Shown piece by piece: positions 7,560 to 16,578 of a stretch of 37,402 nucleotides of DNA. Every line of letters begins with the position of its first letter. The stretch's first letter is position 1. Position numbers and translations under genes: made by a program. The notes under the pieces were generated by a model. It ran no database searches. It was not told the DNA's origin and was given only the letters and a program-made list of their open reading frames with translations. Source of the stretch: UBA2450 sp045132035 (GTDB lineage Bacteria > Bacillota_I > Bacilli_A > RFN20 > CAG-826); NCBI GenBank assembly GCA_045132035.1, contig JBGURM010000039.1, positions 1-37,402 of the forward strand, in the 5' to 3' direction.

Positions 7560-7568
7560 TGGTATAAA
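7560..7568 (+). promoter_or_regulatory. Extended -10 promoter of the acyltransferase-ligase operon
   Basis: TGG followed by TATAAA (7563-7568) is an extended -10. A TTGTTT lies upstream at 7543-7548 with a short 14-bp spacer. It serves the genes at 7604 and 8788. Confidence 0.5.
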
Positions 7569-7603
7569 ATTGTTTTACTTATTAAAAAGGTAAGTCATTA
7601 AAA

Positions 7604-8785
7604 ATGAACAATCAAAGAACAATTGCACAAGACGCTGCAAAAGGAATGATGATCATCGCGGTTGTCTTTTTCCATTGCTACTTAGTGACTTTTGAAACAC
7701 CCGCTAATGCGCTATCAGAGTTTAATGTTTTAAACGCTATATTCCCGTTCTTACTTAGTTCATTCTTCTTTTATGCAGGATATAACTACACTCCAAGTGA
7801 AAGAACATTTAAACAAAATGTTGTTAGACGCGCTAAGCAATTACTCATCCCTTTAGTAATGGCCTTTGCAATCTCAACTATTTTAATTTCTTCAATGGAA
7901 TTAGCGTATAATCACACTGATGTTAATGCTTCTTTTACCGCAATTGGTAACACAATATTATATAGCTTGATGTCTGAACCACTCGCCTGGATAGTGGGTT
8001 TCCCACAAAGCGGAGGACTGGTTTTCGAACTTGTTATCGCTTTAGGTTTACTTTGGTTCTTATATGCTTTATTCATTTGTTCTGTGTTTTTCTATCTACT
8101 TGTAAAGCATACCAATAAAAGCGTTAAGACCTTAATTTCAGTCGTTGTTGGTTTATTAATCGTTGCCTTTGTTTTAGGGCAATTCGTTGGAGTTTATCTT
8201 CCTTATACAGTCCAATGTTATCCAGTTGTCTTAGCAATTATGTTAACTGCGGCGTATTTAAGACAATCACACTTCTTAAATAGAAGAGCGAAATCAAAGA
8301 AAGATTATATTTTTAGAGGAATTAATGTTTTAGTTGCTGAAGGCGCGATTATCGCCACTTGTTTTATTTGTTATTATCGTTTTGGCGCTACTACTACTGG
8401 TAGCCTTCCTGGTGGTAAATTTGATGATTTCTTAAAAGGATTTGACGCTTTTGTTGCTTATTCCTTTGGTATATTAGGAACATATTTCTTACATACCTTA
8501 TGTCGACTAATTAAATTCATTCCTGTGGTTGGTAAATGCTTACAATGGGTTGGTAACCATTCCGCAGTCTTTTATCTTTTCCACCCAATCTATTTAGACT
8601 TAGCGGCAATCGTCATTTTCCAAAAGAAAATTATTTGGGGACATGGACAAGCTTACTTCTACGTTTTGATCGTTGTGATTTTATTAACCGTAACTTGCTT
8701 ATTAATTGATTTATTCACCAAATTAGCAAAGAGGAAACAGCTCGCAGAAGAAGTTACCGCCGTAGAAGCTCCTGAAGACATTTAG
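7604..8785 (+). CDS. Membrane acyltransferase, acyltransferase-3 (OafA-like) family
   Basis: A 393-residue protein with about ten membrane helices, matching the acyltransferase-3 family (PF01757). Members transfer acetyl or other acyl groups to sugars, cell-wall polymers or lipids at the outer membrane face. The first helix has AAKGMMIIAVVFFHCYL with the family's His. FFFYAGYNY ends helix 2, VVRRAKQLLIPLVMAF is the conserved Arg-rich loop and helix 3, and HSAVFYLFHPIYL is the characteristic late helix. AAAAGG (7585-7590) is a distant ribosome site. The downstream ligase gene starts 2 nt after its stop, so both are translated from one mRNA. The pair could activate and then transfer a fatty or short acyl chain. 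The acceptor is unknown. Confidence 0.8.
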   Translation: MNNQRTIAQDAAKGMMIIAVVFFHCYLVTFETPANALSEFNVLNAIFPFLLSSFFFYAGYNYTPSERTFKQNVVRRAKQLLIPLVMAFAISTILISSMELAYNHTDVNASFTAIGNTILYSLMSEPLAWIVGFPQSGGLVFELVIALGLLWFLYALFICSVFFYLLVKHTNKSVKTLISVVVGLLIVAFVLGQFVGVYLPYTVQCYPVVLAIMLTAAYLRQSHFLNRRAKSKKDYIFRGINVLVAEGAIIATCFICYYRFGATTTGSLPGGKFDDFLKGFDAFVAYSFGILGTYFLHTLCRLIKFIPVVGKCLQWVGNHSAVFYLFHPIYLDLAAIVIFQKKIIWGHGQAYFYVLIVVILLTVTCLLIDLFTKLAKRKQLAEEVTAVEAPEDI

Positions 8786-8787
8786 TT

Positions 8788-10437
8788 ATGAAACATGTCA
8801 TAAAACAAGTAGGAAGTTACCTATTTGAAGATATATATAACGTTAACGTTCTTATTAGCGGGAATACTGCGGTTAATTTTAAAGGCGTTTCTTATTCCTA
8901 TGAAGAGCTCAAGCAAAGTGTTAATTATTACTGTCATATATTAACTGAAAAAGGTGTTAAAAAGGGTGACCACGTTGCTTTACTATCAATGAATAGTTTT
9001 AATTTTTTAGTAGCCTTCTTTGCAATTGTTAAAGTTGGTGCGGTTGCAGTACTCATCAACTATATGGCGAGGCATAACACTCTTGTGAAGTTAATAAAAC
9101 AGACAGACTGTAAATTCATTATTCACGGGAAATATAATGCTTCTTTAAAAGATAGTAATGAATTTGATCAACTATTAAAAGAAGTAGATATATCTAAAGT
9201 AAACACTCTTTCGATTCATAATGGTGATTTAGAATTTAAAGATATATTAAATAAGAATAAAGATATTCCTACTTTTATTTCTCCTTATCCACGAGAAGAA
9301 GATAGTAAAAGAACTTCTTATATCATCTTTACTACTGGCACTACTGCAGAACCGAAAAGCGCAATGCTATCTCAATATAGCATCATGAACATCATCTTTC
9401 TTAATCTTTCTAGATTAGATCCGATCTTCCCAGAGAGATTTATGTGTTTACTTCCAATGTTCCACTGCTTTGGTTTACTTGTAGTAACTGGTTATTTAGC
9501 TTTTAAACGAACAGTCTATTTAAATTCACTTGATGATAAGAAATTACTATATAAAGAATTTGTTAAAAATAAATGTGGAGACTACGCCTCCGTCAGTGTG
9601 ATCTTTGATAAATTAGCCCACGCTCCTTTTTGGTGGATGCATAATGGAAGATTTGTTAAACACTGTATCGTAGGAGGAGGATTTACTTCCGAACAAGAAT
9701 TTAATTTCTTAGAAAGAAAATATAAAAATGCGAAATTCTTAAATGGATATGGTCAAACTGAATGTTCTCCTTTAATATCTTTGGTCTATCCTGATTCACC
9801 ACTAGAAAAAAGAAAGGCCACTGTCGGTCTACCAATAAAAGGAATTGATATCATTTTCCAAGATCCAAAAACTAAAGAAATTCTTCCTCAAGGTAAAACC
9901 GGAGAAATCTTAATTAAAGGATATAATGTCTTTAATGGTTACTACAAAACCCCTAAAGAAAGCCAACCAATTGACGAAAATGGATATTTACACACTGGTG
10001 ATTTAGGTTATCTTGATGAGGACGGTTATCTCGTATTAAGTGGTAGACTTAAAGACACGATTGTCCGTAAAGGAGAAAATATCTCTCCTAAAGAAATTGA
10101 AAACGAATTAATGAAATTCCCTGAATTTGGTCAAGTTCGTGTCCTTGGTTTCCCTTCAGTGGATGAAGGAGAATTCATCATCGCCTGTGTAGAACTTAAA
10201 AAGAAGCCACTACATTTCATTGAAGAAAACTATTTCAAAGAAATGCATAAGACTCTTCCTTCAGTAAAAATACCTTCTCATATCATTTATATGAAAAGAT
10301 TCCCGCTTACCGCGAATGGAAAACTTGATGAATTAAAACTAAGAGAAATATGTATAACTAAATTAAGTCTTTATTTGGACGAGGAAATGCTCGCTATAAA
10401 AACAAAAAGATTAATGGAAGAAAAGAAGCGCCGATAG
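8788..10437 (+). CDS. AMP-binding acyl-adenylate ligase (acyl-CoA synthetase family)
   Basis: A 549-residue cytoplasmic enzyme of the ANL superfamily. It activates a carboxylic acid with ATP to an acyl-adenylate and normally passes it to CoA or a carrier protein. All core motifs are intact: phosphate-binding loop TTGTTAEPKSA (about 182), NGYGQTECSP (about 320), HTGDLGYLDEDGY (about 402), GRLKDTIVRKGENISP, and the catalytic Lys in TANGKLDE (about 511). The length is that of medium- or long-chain acyl-CoA synthetases. No carrier-protein gene lies nearby. The ATG is 2 nt after the stop of the membrane acyltransferase and has no separate ribosome site, which implies translational coupling and a shared pathway. 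The terminator at 10426-10450 overlaps its last codons. Confidence 0.85.
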   Translation: MKHVIKQVGSYLFEDIYNVNVLISGNTAVNFKGVSYSYEELKQSVNYYCHILTEKGVKKGDHVALLSMNSFNFLVAFFAIVKVGAVAVLINYMARHNTLVKLIKQTDCKFIIHGKYNASLKDSNEFDQLLKEVDISKVNTLSIHNGDLEFKDILNKNKDIPTFISPYPREEDSKRTSYIIFTTGTTAEPKSAMLSQYSIMNIIFLNLSRLDPIFPERFMCLLPMFHCFGLLVVTGYLAFKRTVYLNSLDDKKLLYKEFVKNKCGDYASVSVIFDKLAHAPFWWMHNGRFVKHCIVGGGFTSEQEFNFLERKYKNAKFLNGYGQTECSPLISLVYPDSPLEKRKATVGLPIKGIDIIFQDPKTKEILPQGKTGEILIKGYNVFNGYYKTPKESQPIDENGYLHTGDLGYLDEDGYLVLSGRLKDTIVRKGENISPKEIENELMKFPEFGQVRVLGFPSVDEGEFIIACVELKKKPLHFIEENYFKEMHKTLPSVKIPSHIIYMKRFPLTANGKLDELKLREICITKLSLYLDEEMLAIKTKRLMEEKKRR

Positions 10438-10450
10438 GTAGGCGCTTTTA
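10426..10450. terminator. Bidirectional terminator between convergent genes
   Basis: AAGCGCC (10426-10432) pairs with GGCGCTT (10441-10447) around an 8-nt loop, with T runs leaving both ways. It overlaps the stop codon of the ligase gene. It serves that gene and the ABC permease gene ending at 10448 on the other strand. Confidence 0.8.
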
Positions 10451-12820
10451 CTCTCTCTCTTTAACAGATTCTGGTAAGTTCCACTTCTTCATCGTACTCA
10501 TTACAAGGAAATGAGAAACAAATAAGAAAGCAAGGACTAATAAAGTAGAAACTACATACATCACCCATGTCTTAGGATATGGATGGATTTGACTTGGAAC
10601 AGATATTGAATGTAATAGCCCTTTAGATAGAAGTACCCCAATCGGGATAGCAAAGACCATCGCAATTACATATTGGAATAAACTAATAAATAGATTGGAA
10701 TTAGAAATTGAACTTCTTTGGAAACCAAGAGTTCTCATTGTAGCGAAAGTACGTTTTTGTTCTTTTAAGTTAGTCTGCATCATATTAAAGACAATCATAA
10801 AGCCAATAACAATCGCCATCACAGTAAGCAAGCGACTAGAGATTTCAAAGGCCGCTAATCGATCATTGAATTCTCCTTTAATCACATTCGTATAGGCAAT
10901 GTAAGTAACGTGGTCTGTATCTTTATATTTTTCAAAGAAAGCGTTTTGATTTTTAACTTTAACAAGTAGGGAACCGCGTGAATTAGTTGGAGAATAGTCT
11001 TCAAAATTTGTGTAACTCACTTGATAAAGATATTCATTAGATATTGCAGAAACTGTTAAAGAAACATCGTTCGCAGTAATAACATCTCCCACTTTCGCAT
11101 CAAGTAAATAAGCGTGATATGAAGAAAGAACAACACTATTAGATGGAATAGTAATCGTATGTTGATAATCATCAACAACACGAATCAAATCTTGGTTATT
11201 TTTGATTCCATTAATTAAGGCAGTAGCTTTCTTATTATTAGAGGTATTAACCATTTCACTAGGAAGATATTTGATTAAAGTTTTACTAACTATATTCGTG
11301 TCACTTTCTGGGAAGGAAATATTAATCTCTTCATCAGTAGGGAGATCATCAAAATATACTTGGACATCATAATTGATTCTTGTATCAAATAATTGTGACA
11401 TCATCGTGTTTTTACTTTCTCCTATAGATAAGGCAACAAACACTAGCATGCCACTAGATAACAAACATATTCCAGAGAAGATATATCTTCCAATATTTCT
11501 TAATGTTTGAGAGATAGATACTTTTAAAGTAATTGGAGCGTTCCTAAATAATGTTCTTGTTAAATAAGGAGTTTCATTATTAGTAGGAGGTAAAGCTTTC
11601 ATTGCCTCTACTGGTTTAATTCTTGAAATATTAAGTGAAGCAAGGAAAGCAGTAAATAAAGTAACGGTAACAATAACTAATAAAGATATAAGGACTGCGC
11701 TTGGGTGCATGATAAATGGTTGAGGGAATAATTTTAAAGCACTTCCATATGCTTCATTAGCAATAACCGTAAATATCGAACCAATTCCTACTCCCACTAA
11801 CCAGGCAATAAATCCAACGACAAGTCCTAAAGACATAAAGATTAAAGAAATACTTTTTGTGGATTCTCCTAAGGCTCTCATCACCCCAATATCTTTTCGA
11901 CACTGTTTAACAATTTGGAAAATAAATAAAGCAGTAACAATTAAAACGACCACAAAGAAGACCGCAGGAGCTAATAAAGTAATTAAATTAATTGCCACTA
12001 AAGCGTCATTATAAAATTTAATTGCTTCAGAATCTTTATATGTAGTGACATAAGAGATATTACTTTTCAATTGATTAACCATATCTTCGGTAACCACTAC
12101 ACCTTTTTCTGCCGCATAGCTCTTTAAAGAATCGATAGTTTCATCAATTGTCTTTTCTTTACCTTCTTTAAAATCAAAAAGTAATTCATTAAAGTAAGGT
12201 TTATCAAAGTGACTATCTAAAGTAGATCTAGGAACATATAAATAAGCAAAATCACGTGAAGAAGAAATGGAATATGGATCAGCTTTCACTACTGAAGCTT
12301 CAGGAGAAACAATCGTCGCATTAATCGTATAATCAAAATAACTGCCATCTGGCATCTTTGCGCTTACGATATCCCCAACCTTAAGTCCATTAGAGGTTGA
12401 AAAATAATATTCTAAATACGTTCCAGTAAAGTCCTTACTAATTTCACCACTAACAGGGTGATGTTTTAATATACTTTTATCATCATAACCAATGAGTTTA
12501 ACTGAGTATGAAGTTTCTTTAAATTTGAAGGTTGTCGTGTAGGTAATGCGGTATTCTGACCTTTCGACATCCATATATTCATTTAAATCAGCAGGTAATA
12601 AATCTGCGTAAGACCTTTCAATATTATCAATTGTTTGAACATATAAATCTGGATAACCACATTCTTGAACTAAAGAATTGACATTAATATTTAAAGAATG
12701 ATAAGCATTTCTTAAACCAATTAATATTCCACATCCAAAAGCGCCGACTAAAACAACACTTAATAACATTAGCCAGAAGCGCTTAATATATGGGAATAAT
12801 AATGTTTTTGCTAATTTCAT
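10448..12820 (-). CDS. ABC transporter permease with two FtsX/MacB domains
   Basis: A 790-residue membrane protein. An N-terminal helix (about 15-35) is followed by an extracytoplasmic domain (to about 275) and a first FtsX-type helix bundle (about 280-410, with DIGVMRALGESTKSI and the coupling region VEAMKAL). A linker and another helix (about 440), a second external domain, and a second FtsX bundle (about 670-785, with TFATMRTLGFQRSSI) follow. This doubled layout is that of MacB/LolC-like or peptide-resistance (BceB/YtrF-type) permeases, which move energy rather than a solute across the membrane and act on lipoproteins or antimicrobial peptides. It lies 5 bp downstream of its ATPase gene. 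No BceRS-type two-component genes are seen. Substrate unknown. Confidence 0.85.
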   Translation of the reverse strand: MKLAKTLLFPYIKRFWLMLLSVVLVGAFGCGILIGLRNAYHSLNINVNSLVQECGYPDLYVQTIDNIERSYADLLPADLNEYMDVERSEYRITYTTTFKFKETSYSVKLIGYDDKSILKHHPVSGEISKDFTGTYLEYYFSTSNGLKVGDIVSAKMPDGSYFDYTINATIVSPEASVVKADPYSISSSRDFAYLYVPRSTLDSHFDKPYFNELLFDFKEGKEKTIDETIDSLKSYAAEKGVVVTEDMVNQLKSNISYVTTYKDSEAIKFYNDALVAINLITLLAPAVFFVVVLIVTALFIFQIVKQCRKDIGVMRALGESTKSISLIFMSLGLVVGFIAWLVGVGIGSIFTVIANEAYGSALKLFPQPFIMHPSAVLISLLVIVTVTLFTAFLASLNISRIKPVEAMKALPPTNNETPYLTRTLFRNAPITLKVSISQTLRNIGRYIFSGICLLSSGMLVFVALSIGESKNTMMSQLFDTRINYDVQVYFDDLPTDEEINISFPESDTNIVSKTLIKYLPSEMVNTSNNKKATALINGIKNNQDLIRVVDDYQHTITIPSNSVVLSSYHAYLLDAKVGDVITANDVSLTVSAISNEYLYQVSYTNFEDYSPTNSRGSLLVKVKNQNAFFEKYKDTDHVTYIAYTNVIKGEFNDRLAAFEISSRLLTVMAIVIGFMIVFNMMQTNLKEQKRTFATMRTLGFQRSSISNSNLFISLFQYVIAMVFAIPIGVLLSKGLLHSISVPSQIHPYPKTWVMYVVSTLLVLAFLFVSHFLVMSTMKKWNLPESVKERE

Positions 12821-12825
12821 CTAAA

Positions 12826-13536
12826 TTACCAGTCGATATCTTTCGCATCCATTGGATGTTCGTTAACTTTCTCACTAACAATCTTTCCGCTTCTTAAAGT
12901 GATGATACGATTCGCCATATTCGCAATTGGAGTTGTGTGAGTAACGATGATCATTGTTTGACCTTGTTTTCTTACAATATCTTGTAGTAACTCAAGTATT
13001 TTTCTTCCAGTTTTATCATCAAGAGCACCTGTAGGTTCATCACATAAAATGATTTCAGCGTTTTTCACTAACGCTCTTGCAATTGATACTCTTTGTTGTT
13101 CTCCACCACTCATTTGAGATGGATATTGTTTCATTTTTTGATCACCTAAACCAACAAGTTCTAAGGTCTTTTCTGCTAAATGTTCTTCGTCTTTTTTTGA
13201 TAAAGATAATTTGACATTCTCTAAGGCATTTAAATCAGGTAATAAGTTATAGAATTGGAAAATAAAACCAATCTTCTCTTTACGATATTTGGTTAATTCT
13301 CTATCTTTAAAGCTTGTGATATCCACTCCATTAAGAAGAACTTTTCCTTCGGTAGGAGAATCCATTCCACCAATGATGTTAAGTAAAGTGGATTTCCCAC
13401 ATCCTGAATTACCAAGTAAGACAAGCATTTCACCTTTATATACATCAAAAGAAACATCATCAAGCGCTTTGACTTGTGAGTCTCCCTTTCCATAGTATTT
13501 CTTAAGGTTTTTAATTTCTAAAATCTTTTCCGCCAT
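12826..13536 (-). CDS. ABC transporter ATP-binding protein, MacB/LolD type
   Basis: A 236-residue ATPase that powers the permease encoded directly downstream. It has Walker A GNSGCGKST (about 42-50), the Q-loop in FIFQFYNLLPDLNALENV, the signature MSGGEQQRVSIARAL, Walker B IILCDEPTGALD and the H-loop VTHTT. FYNLLP with GALD is typical of the MacB/LolD subfamily. A GAGGT ribosome site lies upstream of the ATG. The gene is first in a two-gene - strand operon whose AT-rich leader (13537-13640) has several possible -10 elements but no clear single promoter. Confidence 0.9.
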   Translation of the reverse strand: MAEKILEIKNLKKYYGKGDSQVKALDDVSFDVYKGEMLVLLGNSGCGKSTLLNIIGGMDSPTEGKVLLNGVDITSFKDRELTKYRKEKIGFIFQFYNLLPDLNALENVKLSLSKKDEEHLAEKTLELVGLGDQKMKQYPSQMSGGEQQRVSIARALVKNAEIILCDEPTGALDDKTGRKILELLQDIVRKQGQTMIIVTHTTPIANMANRIITLRSGKIVSEKVNEHPMDAKDIDW

Positions 13537-13705
13537 AAGAATAACCTCATTATCGTAATCATAATAATCTTATATTAATTAATTATAATATCAAAAAAAT
13601 ATAATTTTTTATTCTCTTAAAATCGCATATGAAAATAGTAAAATATAAGACCAAATCATACTTTTTTATTTGTGCAAAATATCAAATCAATAGAAGTAAA
13701 AATTA

Positions 13706-13734
13706 TTGCCGTTTTTATAATATAAAGTTATTAT
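13706..13734 (+). promoter_or_regulatory. Promoter of the partner-switching operon
   Basis: TTGCCG (13706-13711), a 17-bp spacer and TATTAT (13729-13734) form a sigma-A-like promoter. The 5' leader would be about 65 nt, ending with AGGTG just before the ATG at 13808. Confidence 0.45.
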
Positions 13735-13807
13735 ATTCATAATAAAATTATGTCAGATCCATTAATTGTTGAGAGACTATTTCAATTATTATTAAATAGG
13801 TGTAATT

Positions 13808-15763
13808 ATGGCAATTGAAAACAAAATTACCGAAACACTGAACAAGAAAGTATGGATTATTCCAGTTCTTTTTGGATTCATGTGTTTCTTTTTCATTAGT
13901 TCAATCGTTGCGGTTGAAATTAGAGGCTTTGAAAATCTAAACACAAAGTTCGCCTTTAGTATCGGTGGAGAATTATTCGCCATCATGGTGTCTATGGTTT
14001 TAGTGGCATCGATTCTTCCGGCTTATAAAAGGCAAAGTGGATATATCAGAATATTCGTTACTCTTTTAGCTGTAGGATGTGCTGTATGTTTCTTAGATAT
14101 CGTCCAAATGGTGGTTGATGGCATTCCTGAACTTGCGATGTTTAATAAAGTCATATGTGTCTTTGTTTTTGCAAGTGAAACAGCCTTTACTTTCTTCTTC
14201 TGGATGTATATCACTTATGTTTTAAAAGTTAAACATGATGCGATGTATGTGATGAGCACTATCGCAAGTGCCTTACTTGTTGTTTTCTATTTAGTTCCAT
14301 TTGCGAATTTCTTTGCTCCACTATATTTCACTATTAGTGACGCAGGTGTATACGCTAGAGTTACTCAAACATGGTGGATCTGTCGTATTTACATCGTTGT
14401 TATTGTTATATTTGTTGTTATTTCTTTATTCTTATCCAAAGAAAGGAAAAAGACCAAAATCATTATCGTAGTCTTTATGGGATTACCACTAATCGCTGTC
14501 GGTGCTGGTGGATATCAATATGGTGTTTCTATTTTATATTCCTCTATGATGGTGTCCCTTGTTCTCATATACGCTTTATTATTCTCCGATAATGAAAGAC
14601 ACCTATATTCCACTAATAAGGAATTAGGTTTAGCGACTAACATTCAAAAACATATGCTTCCAAGCATTTTCCCGGCTTTCCCAGAAAGACATGAATTTGA
14701 TGTTTATGCCTCCATGACTCCTGCTAAAGAAGTTGGAGGAGACTTCTACGATTTCTTCTTAATTGATGACACTCATTTAGGATTAGTTATCGCTGATGTT
14801 TCAGATAAAGGGGTTCCTGCTGCTTTATTTATGATGGCCTCTAAAATCATGGTCCAAAACTATGCGATGATGGGATTCAGTCCAAAAGAAGTATTAAGTC
14901 GAGTCAATAAACAAATCTGTTCTAATAACCAAGATGAAATGTTTGTTACTGTTTGGCTTGGTGTATTAGATTTAAAAACTGGTGTATTAACCGCCTCTAA
15001 TGGAGGTCATGAAAAACCAATTCTTATGAAACCTAATGGGGAATTTGAAGAAGTTAACGATAAACATAATCTAGTAGTTGGATTTATCGCTAACGCTCCA
15101 TATACCGAATATCAACTCCAATTAGAGAAAGGAAGTAAACTATTTGTTTACACTGATGGAGTCCCTGAAGCCTCTAATGGAAGTGAACAATTCAAAGTTA
15201 GTAGAACCTTAGAGTCATTAAATAAACATAAAGACGAACGTCCTGAAGCCATCGCTAAAGGGGTATTAAAAGATGTAAATGACTTTATTGGAACTGCCGC
15301 TCAATTCGATGATATTACGATGTTATGTTTAGAATATATCGGTTATGAAAACGACGTTCATAAAATCACCGCTCCAGCAACAAAAGCGGAAATTAAAAAC
15401 GTCATTAATCCAATATTAGAACTATTAAAAGAAAATGGAGTCGACCATAAAACTACATATAAGATTGAACTCGCATTAGATGAAGCATTAACTAACGTTG
15501 CTTCTTACGCTTACGACAATAACGATGGAGTGGTCGAAGTTGAATACGAAATAAAAGAAGATCCAAAAACGATTTGCATCTCAATCATTGATGAAGGAAA
15601 AGAATTCAACCCATTATCAAGCGAAGACCCTGATATCACTTTACCAAGCGAAGAAAGAGTAGTCGGAGGACTTGGAATATTCTTAGTGAAGAACATCATG
15701 GATGAGATTAAATATCAAAGAATTAACAACAAGAATGTACTTAAAATGAAAAAGAAAATATGA
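13808..15763 (+). CDS. Membrane SpoIIE/RsbU-type phosphatase fused to an RsbW/SpoIIAB-type kinase domain
   Basis: A 651-residue protein combining both enzymes of a partner switch. Residues about 15-260 form seven or eight membrane helices, a likely sensor. Residues about 275-505 are a SpoIIE (PP2C) phosphatase with metal-binding Asp in KEVGGDFYDFF, VIADVSDKGVPAALFM, FVYTDGVPEAS and AQFDDITML. Residues about 520-651 are a GHKL ATPase with the N-box ELALDEALTNVASYAY, the G1 box SIIDEGKEFNP and the G2 box GGLGIFLVKN. In known systems (SpoIIAB/IIE, RsbW/U) these are separate proteins that phosphorylate and dephosphorylate a STAS protein. Here the STAS gene follows 13 bp downstream. No sigma factor lies nearby, so the output is unclear. 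Confidence 0.85.
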   Translation: MAIENKITETLNKKVWIIPVLFGFMCFFFISSIVAVEIRGFENLNTKFAFSIGGELFAIMVSMVLVASILPAYKRQSGYIRIFVTLLAVGCAVCFLDIVQMVVDGIPELAMFNKVICVFVFASETAFTFFFWMYITYVLKVKHDAMYVMSTIASALLVVFYLVPFANFFAPLYFTISDAGVYARVTQTWWICRIYIVVIVIFVVISLFLSKERKKTKIIIVVFMGLPLIAVGAGGYQYGVSILYSSMMVSLVLIYALLFSDNERHLYSTNKELGLATNIQKHMLPSIFPAFPERHEFDVYASMTPAKEVGGDFYDFFLIDDTHLGLVIADVSDKGVPAALFMMASKIMVQNYAMMGFSPKEVLSRVNKQICSNNQDEMFVTVWLGVLDLKTGVLTASNGGHEKPILMKPNGEFEEVNDKHNLVVGFIANAPYTEYQLQLEKGSKLFVYTDGVPEASNGSEQFKVSRTLESLNKHKDERPEAIAKGVLKDVNDFIGTAAQFDDITMLCLEYIGYENDVHKITAPATKAEIKNVINPILELLKENGVDHKTTYKIELALDEALTNVASYAYDNNDGVVEVEYEIKEDPKTICISIIDEGKEFNPLSSEDPDITLPSEERVVGGLGIFLVKNIMDEIKYQRINNKNVLKMKKKI

Positions 15764-15776
15764 AAGGAAGGCAATT

Positions 15777-16082
15777 ATGAACATCAAACAGAAAAAAGAA
15801 GACAATAAAGTCATCATCCAAATTAATGGAAGAATTGATACAACAACCGCTCCTGAATTATTAGAAAACCTTAAGGGAATCATGCCACAAGCAAAAGAAC
15901 TAGTCTTAGATTTTGAAAATGTTGATTATGTTTCTTCAGCAGGCTTAAGAGTAGTCTTATTTGCTCAAAAGACTATGAACGGTCAAGGTGGAAATATGAC
16001 TATCACTCACGTTTGTGATGATATCATGGAAACATTTGAATTAACTGGTTTCACCGACATTTTAAATATCGACAATAACTAA
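15777..16082 (+). CDS. STAS-domain anti-sigma-factor-antagonist protein (SpoIIAA/RsbV-like)
   Basis: A 101-residue single STAS domain with NGRIDTTTAPELLENL and the phosphorylation loop VDYVSSAGLR, where Ser53 or Ser54 is the likely phospho-acceptor. It ends in GFTDILNI as in RsbV. It is the expected substrate of both domains of the upstream protein. A strong AAAGGAAGG ribosome site overlaps the end of the upstream gene (from 15763) and precedes the ATG by 5 nt. The arrangement favours equal synthesis of both partners. The transcript ends at 16088-16108. The protein that the unphosphorylated form binds besides the kinase is not in this window. Confidence 0.9.
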   Translation: MNIKQKKEDNKVIIQINGRIDTTTAPELLENLKGIMPQAKELVLDFENVDYVSSAGLRVVLFAQKTMNGQGGNMTITHVCDDIMETFELTGFTDILNIDNN

Positions 16083-16087
16083 CATTT

Positions 16088-16108
16088 AAGCGTCTAAAAG
16101 GCGCTTTT
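16088..16108 (+). terminator. Rho-independent terminator
   Basis: AAGCGTC (16088-16094) pairs with GGCGCTT (16100-16106, one G-U pair) around TAAAA, followed by a T-rich tail. It ends the SpoIIE-STAS operon only 10 bp before the next start codon. Confidence 0.75.
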
Positions 16109-16117
16109 ATTTATCTT

Positions 16118-16570
16118 ATGGAAGTAATAAATTTATTTGAAAGTAATAATCAAGAATTCTGGCTAAATCAAATCAAAGAAAGTGATTGGACAGCGGGAGC
16201 GCTTTTATATACTTTTGTCAAAGAAAATAGGTTTTATAAAGAAAGAGGAGAAGGGGCAAAGATTTTATTGCTCATAAATGAAAAAGAGCTGGTTTCTTAC
16301 TGCATTTACGCTCCAAAAGACGAAATTATTAATACCACTCTTACTCCTTGGATGGGGTTTGTGTATACCTATCCAAAATATCGCGGCCACCACTACATGA
16401 AATATCTATTTGAAGAAGTAAATCGACTCGCGAAAATTGACGGCTATGACAAAGTATATATTTCTACTGGTCATGACGGGTTATATGAGAAATATGGCTG
16501 TACATATAAAGAAACAATTAATGATGTCGACGGCAAAATATGTCGAGTATATATCTATAACGTCATATAA
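16118..16570 (+). CDS. GNAT-family N-acetyltransferase
   Basis: A 150-residue cytoplasmic acetyltransferase. The acetyl-CoA binding segment is YPKYRGHHYMKYLFEEVNR (about 84-102), matching the R-G-x-G/H-x motif A. After it comes VYISTGHDGLYEKYGCTY, the usual strand and YEKxGF-like turn. The substrate is an amine but cannot be named. There is no Shine-Dalgarno before the ATG and the gene begins straight after a terminator tail, so the start is less certain. The next gene begins 8 bp after its stop and may have its own promoter inside this gene's end. Confidence 0.75.
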   Translation: MEVINLFESNNQEFWLNQIKESDWTAGALLYTFVKENRFYKERGEGAKILLLINEKELVSYCIYAPKDEIINTTLTPWMGFVYTYPKYRGHHYMKYLFEEVNRLAKIDGYDKVYISTGHDGLYEKYGCTYKETINDVDGKICRVYIYNVI

Positions 16571-16571
16571 T
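16566..16571 (+). promoter_or_regulatory. -10 element immediately before the PlsC start (leaderless candidate)
   Basis: TATAAT (16566-16571) overlaps the stop of the GNAT gene and lies 7 nt before the ATG at 16579. That places the predicted transcription start on or next to the ATG. No Shine-Dalgarno and no good -35 are present. Confidence 0.4.
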
Positions 16572-16578
16572 AAAAAAC

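Noticed and set aside
13750..13818. 22-codon + strand ORF starting MSDPLIVERLF overlapping the start of the SpoIIE gene
   Set aside because: No ribosome site and out of frame with the main gene. It could be a uORF, but nothing beyond chance supports it.
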